Translations under genes and position numbers: made by a program | Assembly: GCF_018449575.1 (NCBI RefSeq) | Contig: NZ_JAAVUT010000001.1 | Location: 558,001-622,000 of the forward strand | Direction: 5' to 3' | DNA length: 64,000 nucleotides | Source: Sodalis sp. dw_96 | GTDB lineage: Bacteria; Pseudomonadota; Gammaproteobacteria; Enterobacterales; Enterobacteriaceae | Part shown: positions 42,702 through 49,736 of the stretch, in pieces | Numbering within the stretch: the first letter of the stretch is position 1 | How the letters are laid out: every line of letters begins with the position of its first letter | Notes under the pieces: generated by a model | Told to the model about the DNA's origin: nothing | Database searches by the model: none | Seen by the model: the letters and a program-made list of their open reading frames with translations, nothing else

Positions 42702-43592
42702 ATGCGCGTATTTCTTACTGGCGCGACCGGCTTCATTGGATCCCGCATTGTGCCCGAACTGCTTACGGCAGGGCATCAAGTCCTCGGCCTGACGAGATCG
42801 GATGCCGGTGCTCAATCATTAAAGGCAGCCGGTGTGCAAGCGCATCGCGGCACTCTGGAAGATCTCGATAGCATTCGCAATGGAGCAGCCAAGGCAGACG
42901 CCGTTATCCATACCGCGTTCGATCATGACTTTTCTCACTTCGTGGCGAATTGCGAGAAGGACAGGCGTGTCATCGACGCCTTGGGCAGCGTTCTCAAGGG
43001 CTCAAACCGACCCCTCATTATCACCTCCGGAACCGGTATGGGTGATTCCGGACACGGCCAGCCCGCGACGGAGAATGTCTTCAACGCGAACAATCCCAAC
43101 CCGCGCGTGGCGTCCGAACTGGCGGGCAATTTACTACTGGAGGCCGGCGTCGACGTGCGCGTGGTGCGGCTTCCGCAGGTCCACGATACATTCAGGCAGG
43201 GGCTTATCTCGCCGTTCATCGCGATCTCGAGGGAGAAGGGCGTTGCCGCCTATGTGGGCGATGGTGCAAACCGCTGGCCGGCGGCCTATGTGCTCGATGT
43301 GGCGAAGCTCTATGGACTTGTCCTTGACAAGGGCAGTAAAGGGGCTCGATATCATGCCGTTGCGGAGGAGGGGATTTCTGCCCGTGAAATAGCCGAAGTG
43401 GTAGGCGCAGGTCTCGGTGTGCCGGTGGTTTCCCTGTCTGCCGAGCAGGCGCCACAGCATTTCGGCTGGCTCGCCATGTTCGCCGGCATGGACCTTAGTG
43501 CTTCAGGCGCATGGACCCGTCGGCAGCTCGGCTGGGAACCCACCGGGCCCGGACTGATCGACGATTTGAAACGGATGGATTATTCACGTTAA
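42702..43592 (+). CDS. Extended/atypical SDR family NAD(P)-binding protein
   Basis: This is an epimerase-like oxidoreductase of 296 residues. The N-terminal GATGFIGSR motif (residues 7-15) binds NAD(P); the fold continues with HQVLGLTRSD and DAVIHTAFDHDF. The usual YxxxK pair is not evident: where it would be, the sequence has ATENVFNANNPNPRVASELAGN, so it belongs to the atypical SDRs. AAGGAGG 5-8 bases before the ATG is a strong ribosome site. It is followed after 20 bases by a SnoaL-like gene, a common pairing in stress- or detoxification-type operons. Substrate is unknown. Confidence 0.87.
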   Translation: MRVFLTGATGFIGSRIVPELLTAGHQVLGLTRSDAGAQSLKAAGVQAHRGTLEDLDSIRNGAAKADAVIHTAFDHDFSHFVANCEKDRRVIDALGSVLKGSNRPLIITSGTGMGDSGHGQPATENVFNANNPNPRVASELAGNLLLEAGVDVRVVRLPQVHDTFRQGLISPFIAISREKGVAAYVGDGANRWPAAYVLDVAKLYGLVLDKGSKGARYHAVAEEGISAREIAEVVGAGLGVPVVSLSAEQAPQHFGWLAMFAGMDLSASGAWTRRQLGWEPTGPGLIDDLKRMDYSR

Positions 43593-43612
43593 ATAAATTG
43601 GAGCCTGCTGAG

Positions 43613-44050
43613 ATGCCCGAAATGACCACGAACCTCGATGAAGCCTTGAAGTTCTTTTGTGACAATCTTGTTACACCCAAGTGGGACGCCCTGATGGATC
43701 TCCTGGCCGAGGATGCGGTGATGGAGTTTCCTTACCATCTTCCTGGCTTTCCCGAAAAGCTCAGAGGGAAACGGGAGATCGTGCCTTACTTTGACCTACT
43801 CAAGGACCGCATAACCATAAATGAAGTGCGCCTCGTGACCACGCACAAAACGGACGATCCCAACGTGGTCATCCTGGAAGCTGTGGGTAAAGGTCATGCC
43901 GTACAGACGGGGCACAACTATGAGCCGAAATACATCACGGTTTTAACTTTTCGCAACGGTCTGATAGTTCACTGGAAGGACTACTTGAATCCTTTCACAG
44001 TTCTGATTGCCCTTGGCGGCACGATCGCTTTGCCGATGGCGGAAGCTTAG
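43613..44050 (+). CDS. NTF2/SnoaL-like domain protein (PhzA/B-like)
   Basis: This is a small protein of 145 residues with the cone-shaped SnoaL/NTF2-like fold suggested by LDEALKFFCDNLVTPKWDALMDLLAEDAVMEFPY (split over residues 6-40), GFPEKLRGKREIVPYFDLL and VLTFRNGLIVHWKDYLNPF. The start is the ATG at 43613, after GGAG at 43600-43603; longer frames run into the preceding gene. It probably acts with the SDR protein in one operon. The reaction is not identifiable. Confidence 0.82.
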   Translation: MPEMTTNLDEALKFFCDNLVTPKWDALMDLLAEDAVMEFPYHLPGFPEKLRGKREIVPYFDLLKDRITINEVRLVTTHKTDDPNVVILEAVGKGHAVQTGHNYEPKYITVLTFRNGLIVHWKDYLNPFTVLIALGGTIALPMAEA

Positions 44051-44655
44051 CCGAGAGTCCTTAACTCGGTATTCATGCCCAACATTGCATCGGTAGTGGG
44101 CAAAAAAATTTAGCGCGGCTTATTAAATTCTGTAGCACTACGATGCTGCCAAAGACACAGAACTCGCGTAGCGTCATCAACCGAAGATGGTTTAAAATAT
44201 CGATAAAGAGTGGAGGGGTGATCAGTATCTTTAAATCAGGATTACCACAGGCTGCTGAGTTAACGATCCTGTGGTAAGTTCCAACAGTCTGCTTGGATTC
44301 AGGAATGGCAAATCGTATTTAACATAATATACATTATACGCACCGACGTTATAGAGGCAAAGCTGTAATGTCCGCACTGGGCTAAGTGTTGAATGCTCTG
44401 GTGAGACTTCAATCGCGCTCTGAGGAAATTTTTGAGTGAGCGAAATGTGGATTTAGCGAAACACTGAGAAGGCAACGTAACATTGCGTTTAGAAGCAGCG
44501 GCAGCTCACTTCCCAAACCGCACCCAAGAATCTCGTGGGCTTGGCGATGTTCGAATGCAAGTGTGGTGGGCCGCTGCGCGCCATTTTCCATGCGAGCCAT
44601 AAAAGGTAAAGTGTGCCGACGAGCTTCATGGTACGAAGCGCATTACGTTTTTATC
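44051..44655. other. Intergenic region containing dif
   Basis: No credible gene is visible in these 605 bases. They contain a 10-bp stem hairpin (TTACCACAGG at 44242-44251 with CCTGTGGTAA at 44268-44277) and the dif site at 44317-44344. A short hairpin (GCTTC 44623-44627 / GAAGC 44635-44639) lies near the end of the PhzF-like gene. A 63-codon open frame at 44409-44600 (minus) resembles nothing I know. Confidence 0.55.
44317..44344 (-). other. dif: dif site (XerCD chromosome dimer resolution)
   Basis: On the minus strand the 28 bases read GGTGCGTATAA (XerC arm, 44344-44334), TGTATA (centre) and TTATGTTAAAT (XerD arm, 44327-44317). This differs from the E. coli dif sequence at a single base, T for C at position 7 of the XerC arm. 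XerC and XerD recombine here, under FtsK control, to resolve chromosome dimers. It lies between the two Ter sites of the window, in the longest stretch without a gene. Confidence 0.93.
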
Positions 44656-45537
44656 TTATATCCGCAGCGTTCCGTCAATCAGCGTGCACACCTGGCCGCC
44701 GATCCAGGGGTCGTCATTCTCAAAGGTTACCTTAACCCGTCCGTCACGCTGTAATGCGGTGCCTTGGCGTACGCGATATTCTTTTGCGGTATGGCCACCG
44801 TCCGGAAATTCGTTGCTTTTCAGAATTTGGGCCAGGCAAGCATTGGCGCTGCCGGTAACCGGATCTTCAACTAAAGTATGGTGCTCAACCATAAAAGCCC
44901 TTACCTCATAATCCGCCGGACCGTTCGGCTCATGCAGTCCATATACCGCTACGCCATTCACGTTGCATAATGTCTGTAACAATTCAATTGCCGCGAAATC
45001 CGCGACAATATCCAGGCAGGATTGCGCATCCGCCATGCGCACCATCAGCCAAACGACCCCCATGTCGGCGATCGTCGGCGCGTCGCCGGGGTGGATCGTA
45101 CCGCCTGGCAACGCTAATGCAAGCAGCCCTTGGTGTTCATCGGATATCGGCTTGAGTGTTACTGACGGTGCGGCAAACGACAGTCCGTCATTGGCGTGCA
45201 ATTTAACCCGCACCAGGCCGATACCGCACTCCTGCACTAAATAACCCGGCTGCTTGGGTTTTAATCCCGCTTCCAGCAAAGCATGGGCCGTCCCTAAGGT
45301 CGGATGCCCGGCAAACGGTAATTCTTTGTCGGTAGTGAAAATCCGTACCCGGTAGTCTGCGGCGGCATGCCCGGGCTTCAGCACGAAAGTCGTTTCGGAA
45401 AGATTTGTCCAGCGAGCGATGGCAGCCATCTCGGCATCGCTCAAACCTTCCCCATCCAGGATCACCGCCAGCGGATTACCCTTTAACGGTTTGGCGGTAA
45501 ATACGTCTACTTGTTTAAATTTCCGCGGTTTTTGCAT
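44656..45537 (-). CDS. PhzF-family isomerase/epimerase-like protein
   Basis: This is a PhzF/DapF-fold protein of 293 residues. The start is the ATG at 45537, with GAGG 9 bases upstream. The family stretch KQVDVFTAKPLKGNPLAVILDGEGLS opens the protein. ARWTNLSETTFVLKP carries the conserved catalytic Glu, and ELPFAGHPTLGTAHALLE and VEDPVTGSANACLAQIL complete the two pseudo-symmetric halves. The family includes PhzF (phenazine synthesis) and YddE of E. coli, whose substrates vary. It is transcribed toward dif. Confidence 0.9.
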   Translation of the reverse strand: MQKPRKFKQVDVFTAKPLKGNPLAVILDGEGLSDAEMAAIARWTNLSETTFVLKPGHAAADYRVRIFTTDKELPFAGHPTLGTAHALLEAGLKPKQPGYLVQECGIGLVRVKLHANDGLSFAAPSVTLKPISDEHQGLLALALPGGTIHPGDAPTIADMGVVWLMVRMADAQSCLDIVADFAAIELLQTLCNVNGVAVYGLHEPNGPADYEVRAFMVEHHTLVEDPVTGSANACLAQILKSNEFPDGGHTAKEYRVRQGTALQRDGRVKVTFENDDPWIGGQVCTLIDGTLRI

Positions 45538-45656
45538 CCGCAATCCTCATTTTTTCATCATTTATTGAGTTTAAATTATGTTTATGCTTTTTTTTACTGA
45601 GCCTAAGCTCGCTTTCCTTTACAATGATTGTCCTTGCCATCATCAGGTAAATATTT

Positions 45657-45929
45657 ATGCCCATCCCAAAGCTGACGCAGCAAGACATGACGGAAATTGA
45701 GCAACGCCAACTGAAGACTTTACTTGATAAGGCCCGTATAGCGCAGGGTCGTCCGCTGACCAACTCTGAAACTAATCATATTAAAGATGATTATATCGAC
45801 AAATTAATGGCGGAACGGGAAATGATCGCCAAGAAAACCAGGGCCGAACATAAAAAGAAAAAACTCAAGCCAGATATTTCAGCGACGTATGAATGGACCT
45901 CAAATATGCACACCCGCGGTCGCCGTTGA
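45657..45929 (+). CDS. Small DUF3811-type protein (YjbD-like)
   Basis: This 90-residue, highly charged cytoplasmic protein begins MPIPKLTQQDMTEIEQRQLKTLL and ends ATYEWTSNMHTRGRR. From memory it corresponds to the DUF3811 family, including E. coli YjbD, which is also about 90 residues; I am fairly but not fully sure of that name. It is mainly helical with a Lys-rich run (KKKKLK) and no known function. It stands divergently from the PhzF-like gene, and a hairpin follows at 45960-45983. Confidence 0.8.
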   Translation: MPIPKLTQQDMTEIEQRQLKTLLDKARIAQGRPLTNSETNHIKDDYIDKLMAEREMIAKKTRAEHKKKKLKPDISATYEWTSNMHTRGRR

Positions 45930-45959
45930 ATTCTCCAGCGCGATAGGCCCGGCGAAGCA

Positions 45960-45983
45960 GACCAACGCCGGAGGGCGCTGGTC
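45960..45983 (+). terminator. Hairpin after the DUF3811-like gene
   Basis: GACCAACGCC (45960-45969) and GGCGCTGGTC (45974-45983) pair over ten positions with one mismatch and a 4-base loop. A weak T-run (GGTTTT) follows ten bases later. It is probably a terminator of the small gene. Confidence 0.5.
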
Positions 45984-46110
45984 TAAAGCTTGGTTTTAAC
46001 CTCAACATCTCATCGTCTTTGTGATTATGTTGTAGGGCGAGACGAATCGAATCAACCGTTCTGTAAGACTGGGGGGTCAAGGCACGGTTTTCCGGTTGCT
46101 ACTTTTACAT

Positions 46111-48177
46111 TCATGCCAATACGTCTTTTAAGCCACGGTGATTAAGCATCGGCTCCAGGCTGGGACGTTTGCCACGCCAGTTTACATAGAGCTTTTCCAA
46201 ATCCTGGCTATTGCCCCGGGATAAAATTTTATCGCGAAAATCCCGGCCATTATCCGCCGTCAGCCCTCCCCGTTCCTTAAAGGCTTCGAACGCATCGTCC
46301 GCCAGCATTTCTGTCCATAAATAGGCGTAATAACCTGCGGCATACCCTCCACCCCAGATATGCTGGAAATAACTGGAGCGATAACGCGGCGGCACATAGG
46401 GCAAATTTACCTTATACTCGGCCAGCGCGGCGGCTTCGAAGGCGGCAACATCCATTCCCGGCGTCGTTCCTTCCAGAGTATGCCAATGCATATCCAGCAG
46501 CGCGGCCGCCAATAATTCGGTCATGTCATAACCTTTATTGAATCGCGACGCTTTTTCGATTTTTTCCACCAGTGCCGGCGGCATGGTTTCTCCGGTTTGA
46601 TAATGCCTGGCGTAATGGGCAAATATTTGCGGCTCATCGGCCCAGTGTTCATTAAATTGGGAGGGAAATTCCACAAAATCCCTTGGCGTGGCGGTGCCCG
46701 ACAGGCTGGGAAATTCCTGGTTGGCGAACAGGCCGTGCAGGGTGTGGCCGAATTCATGAAACAGGGTGACGACATCATCCCAGGACAGTAAAGCCGGCTC
46801 GCCGTCCGCCGGTTTGCTGAAATTGGCCACGTTGTAGATGACCGGCCGGGTGCCGAGCCGGGTGGACTGATCGACAAAGTTGCCCATCCATGCACCGCCG
46901 CCTTTATTATCTCGCTGGTAATAATCCGTATAAAACAGTGCCAGTGGAGATCCGTCCCCATCGAAGATCTCATACACCCCGACATCGGGATGGTAGACCG
47001 GTATATCGGTGCGTGGTGTAAAGCTGATGCCGTATAACAACCGGGCGGCGTAAAATACCCCCTGCTCAAGCACCTGATGGAGCGGGAAATAAGGTTTTAT
47101 GTCGGCGTCATTGAGATCGTATTTATTTTTACGCACCTGATCGGCATAAAATTGCCAATCCCAGGCCGCCAGGCTAAAACCGCCCCGCTGCTCATCGATC
47201 AATGACTGGATATCCGCCGCTTCCCGTCGGGCCCTCCCGGTGGCGGCCGGGACAATATTGCGCATAAAATCCAATGCGGCCGCCGGCGTTTTAGCCATTT
47301 GATCCTGCAGCGCCCAGCTGGCATAGTTGGCGAAACCCAGCAGTTTGGCCTGTGCGGCGCGCACCTCGGCCAAACGGACAATAATGTGGCGCGTGTCATG
47401 CTCATCGCCCTTTTCCGCACGGCTAACAGATGCCTTAAACAACGCCTCTCGGGTTCCTCGTCGGTTCAATGATTGCAATAACGGCTGCTGGGTAGTGTTT
47501 TGTAATACAAGAAGCCATTGATTCTGCAGATGATGCTCTTCGGCGGCGCGACGCGCGGCGGCAAGTTCAGCGGTGGTCAGCCCATTCAGCCCCGCCGGAT
47601 CCGTTACCGCCAGCCCGCCTTTGCCGGAGGCATCCAGCAGCAGATGAGTAAAGCGGGTGCTTAATGTCGCCGCTTCCTGATTGAGCAGCGACAGCTGCTG
47701 TTTGTCCGCCGCTGACAATTGCGCGCCGGACAGCAGGAAATTTTGGTAGGTCAGGTCGATTAGCCGGATGGCTTCGGGGGAAAGAGACAGTTCCGTCCGT
47801 ACATCATATATCTCCTGCAGACGGCTGAATAATGCGCTGTTAAGTTTGATGGCATCATTCATTGCCGCCAGTTTAGGCGATTGATGTTCGTCTATTTCTC
47901 TCAATAAATCGCTGGTATTGGCTGAAGTCATTGCGCCAAAGATACTCAGCACCCGCTTTAACAATAATCCGGACTGCTCCAGCGCGGCATAGGTATTTTC
48001 AAAGGTGGGCGGTGCGTCCTGATTGGCGATGTGATCCACTTCCGCCAGATAGGATCGGATCCCCTCCTCTATTGCCGGGTTGTAATTGTCTTCCGTAATC
48101 AAATTGAACGGCGGCGCCTGATATGGCAGTGCGCTGGTCTGAAAAAACGGATTGGTGTAACGGGGTTGTTGCGCCAT
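46111..48177 (-). CDS. dcp: Peptidyl-dipeptidase Dcp (M3 family)
   Basis: Dcp is a zinc metallopeptidase that removes C-terminal dipeptides from peptides. The 688-residue protein has the M3 zinc motif HEFGHTLHG with His474 and His478, and the third ligand in FVEFPSQFNEHWA about 28 residues later. RYRSSYFQHIWGGGYAAGYYAYLW forms the C-terminal substrate loop. There is no signal peptide, matching the E. coli enzyme. In E. coli dcp is next to ydfG; here 7.9 kb with four genes separates them. A KOPS motif lies inside at 46264-46271. Confidence 0.95.
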   Translation of the reverse strand: MAQQPRYTNPFFQTSALPYQAPPFNLITEDNYNPAIEEGIRSYLAEVDHIANQDAPPTFENTYAALEQSGLLLKRVLSIFGAMTSANTSDLLREIDEHQSPKLAAMNDAIKLNSALFSRLQEIYDVRTELSLSPEAIRLIDLTYQNFLLSGAQLSAADKQQLSLLNQEAATLSTRFTHLLLDASGKGGLAVTDPAGLNGLTTAELAAARRAAEEHHLQNQWLLVLQNTTQQPLLQSLNRRGTREALFKASVSRAEKGDEHDTRHIIVRLAEVRAAQAKLLGFANYASWALQDQMAKTPAAALDFMRNIVPAATGRARREAADIQSLIDEQRGGFSLAAWDWQFYADQVRKNKYDLNDADIKPYFPLHQVLEQGVFYAARLLYGISFTPRTDIPVYHPDVGVYEIFDGDGSPLALFYTDYYQRDNKGGGAWMGNFVDQSTRLGTRPVIYNVANFSKPADGEPALLSWDDVVTLFHEFGHTLHGLFANQEFPSLSGTATPRDFVEFPSQFNEHWADEPQIFAHYARHYQTGETMPPALVEKIEKASRFNKGYDMTELLAAALLDMHWHTLEGTTPGMDVAAFEAAALAEYKVNLPYVPPRYRSSYFQHIWGGGYAAGYYAYLWTEMLADDAFEAFKERGGLTADNGRDFRDKILSRGNSQDLEKLYVNWRGKRPSLEPMLNHRGLKDVLA
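46264..46271 (-). other. KOPS motif pointing to dif
   Basis: CCCTCCCC on the plus strand is GGGGAGGG on the minus strand, which fits GGGNAGGG and points leftwards to dif 1.9 kb away. This is the expected orientation on the right side of dif. The motif is short and could occur by chance. Confidence 0.4.
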
Positions 48178-48283
48178 GCTCGGCTCCTGCGCCTAGAGGG
48201 TTACGGCGTTGTATCGCCACGTTGGTAATGGCGCTTAACGCGGTATTAAGCTAAGTTTACCCCAAGCATAACAAGCATGGATA

Positions 48284-48311
48284 GGCCGGCTCTTGAAACA
48301 ATGAGCCGGCC
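48284..48311 (-). terminator. GC-rich hairpin downstream of the alcohol dehydrogenase gene
   Basis: GGCCGGCTC (48284-48292) and GAGCCGGCC (48303-48311) form a perfect 9-bp stem with a 10-base loop, 28 bases beyond the dehydrogenase stop. T-runs are lacking, so it may be a partial terminator. Confidence 0.55.
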
Positions 48312-48338
48312 CGTTGCTGCCGGCCCGAAATTTATCCC

Positions 48339-49388
48339 TTAGGCGTTTGCCAGGGATGCCATATCGATAACAAACCGGTAGCGGACATCGCTTTTAACCA
48401 CCCGTTCATAGGCGTGGTTAATTTGCTGTACGCCAATCATCTCGATATCGGAGACAATGTCATGCTGGCCGCAGAAATCCAGCATTTCCTGGGTTTCTTT
48501 GATAGAACCTATTCCCGAACCCGCCAGGCTGCGTCGCCCGTGAATCAATGCACCGGCCGCCAGCGGGACCTTATTTTCCGGAATGCCCACCAGTACCATC
48601 GAACCGTCGATTTTCAGCAGGGAAAGATAGGCGCCCCAGTCAATCTCCGCCGCCACCGTGCAGACAATAAGGTCGAAAGTATTTTTCAGTTTATCAAAGG
48701 TGGCCGGGTCTTGGGTGGCGTAATAATGATCGGCCCCCAAACGAAGACCATCCTCTTTTTTCGATAAACTCTGACTGAGTACGGTGATGTCCGCCCCCAT
48801 GGCGTGGCCCAGTTTGACCCCCATATGGCCCAGGCCGCCGAGTCCGACAATCGCCACTTTTTTGCCCGGTCCGGCCTGCCAGTGCCGCAGCGGAGAGTAG
48901 AGGGTTATACCGGCGCAGAGCAACGGCGCCGCGGCATCCAGCGGCAAGTTGTCGGGTATGGATAGGACATATCCCTCCTTGACCACGATATGATCGGAAT
49001 AGCCGCCCATGGTGGGGGTTTTGCCGTCTCCCTCCACGCTGTTATAGGTCAAGACCAGCCCTTCTTGGTATTGTTCCAAATCGACGTCCCGTTGGGCGGA
49101 ATGGGTGCATGAGTCGACAAAACAGCCGACGCCGACGCGATCGCCGACGCTAAATTTTGTTACGGCGTCACCTTTAGCCACCACTTCACCGACGATTTCA
49201 TGCCCTGGCACCATGGGGAATATCGCACCGCCCCACTCATCCCTGACCTGGTGTATATCGGAATGACAAATGCCGCAATAAGCGATTTTTATCACCACGT
49301 CATCTTTGTTGGGGGCGCGACGCTCAAAATAATAGGGTGTCAGAGGGGCTTTGGCAGCCAGCGCGGCATAACCTTTTGCTTTAGACAT
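48339..49388 (-). CDS. NAD(P)-dependent zinc alcohol dehydrogenase, cinnamyl-type (YahK-like), structural zinc site degraded
   Basis: This is a medium-chain alcohol/aldehyde dehydrogenase of 349 residues. Catalytic zinc ligands are present: Cys in [11 protein letters not shown], His-Glu in VPGHEIVGE and Cys in [35 protein letters not shown] is the Rossmann loop (GLGGLG). The structural zinc loop, normally C-x2-C-x2-C-x7-C, reads [18 protein letters not shown] here. Only the first of the four cysteines remains. Relatives reduce aldehydes with NADPH. A palindrome at 49420-49440, just upstream, may be its operator. Confidence 0.9.
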   Translation of the reverse strand: MSKAKGYAALAAKAPLTPYYFERRAPNKDDVVIKIAYCGICHSDIHQVRDEWGGAIFPMVPGHEIVGEVVAKGDAVTKFSVGDRVGVGCFVDSCTHSAQRDVDLEQYQEGLVLTYNSVEGDGKTPTMGGYSDHIVVKEGYVLSIPDNLPLDAAAPLLCAGITLYSPLRHWQAGPGKKVAIVGLGGLGHMGVKLGHAMGADITVLSQSLSKKEDGLRLGADHYYATQDPATFDKLKNTFDLIVCTVAAEIDWGAYLSLLKIDGSMVLVGIPENKVPLAAGALIHGRRSLAGSGIGSIKETQEMLDFCGQHDIVSDIEMIGVQQINHAYERVVKSDVRYRFVIDMASLANA

Positions 49389-49736
49389 ACTGCAAACTCC
49401 CGATCGGTTGGTTGAAATGTTGACGGCACTGATCCGTCAAACTGTCTCTACAGGTATTCCACTTTGCCTGATAACGGCCGCGCAGGGTTAGACCGATATT
49501 CTTTCATCATTGCCTGATCCTGCAAAATCCCGATGGGGGCGGATAAAAAGCAAATATTATTATCTTTTAAACTCAGGGTTAATGGCAGATAAACAATAAA
49601 TTTGTTTCAGCTGTTTTTTAATTCGTCTTGGCTAAAATACGTCGGTATCACGACCATTTAGATATATAAACCAATAGTTTTAAAATACATAATTTGTGCC
49701 GCTTCATTTATTACCTTCAATTCTAAACAGGCCAAT
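49389..49736. other. Divergent promoter region, dehydrogenase / autotransporter
   Basis: This gap of 348 bases separates two divergent genes. It holds the palindrome at 49420-49440 near the dehydrogenase start. The half next to the autotransporter is AT-rich (TTTAAAATACATAATTTGTGCC) and could contain its promoter; no exact boxes could be assigned. Confidence 0.4.
49420..49440. promoter_or_regulatory. Palindrome upstream of the alcohol dehydrogenase gene
   Basis: TTGACGG (49420-49426) and CCGTCAA (49434-49440) are perfect inverted arms with a 7-base spacer, 32 bases before the start codon of the minus-strand dehydrogenase. The position suggests an operator overlapping the promoter; the regulator is unknown. 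Confidence 0.5.

Noticed and set aside
44409-44600. 63-codon frame next to dif (minus strand)
   Set aside because: Sequence resembles no known protein and lacks a start signal; cannot be supported as a gene or as a transposase remnant.
49159-49171. GTTACGGCGTCAC as a third matS site
   Set aside because: One mismatch in the invariant GTGAC arm; kept out because only exact matches were accepted.
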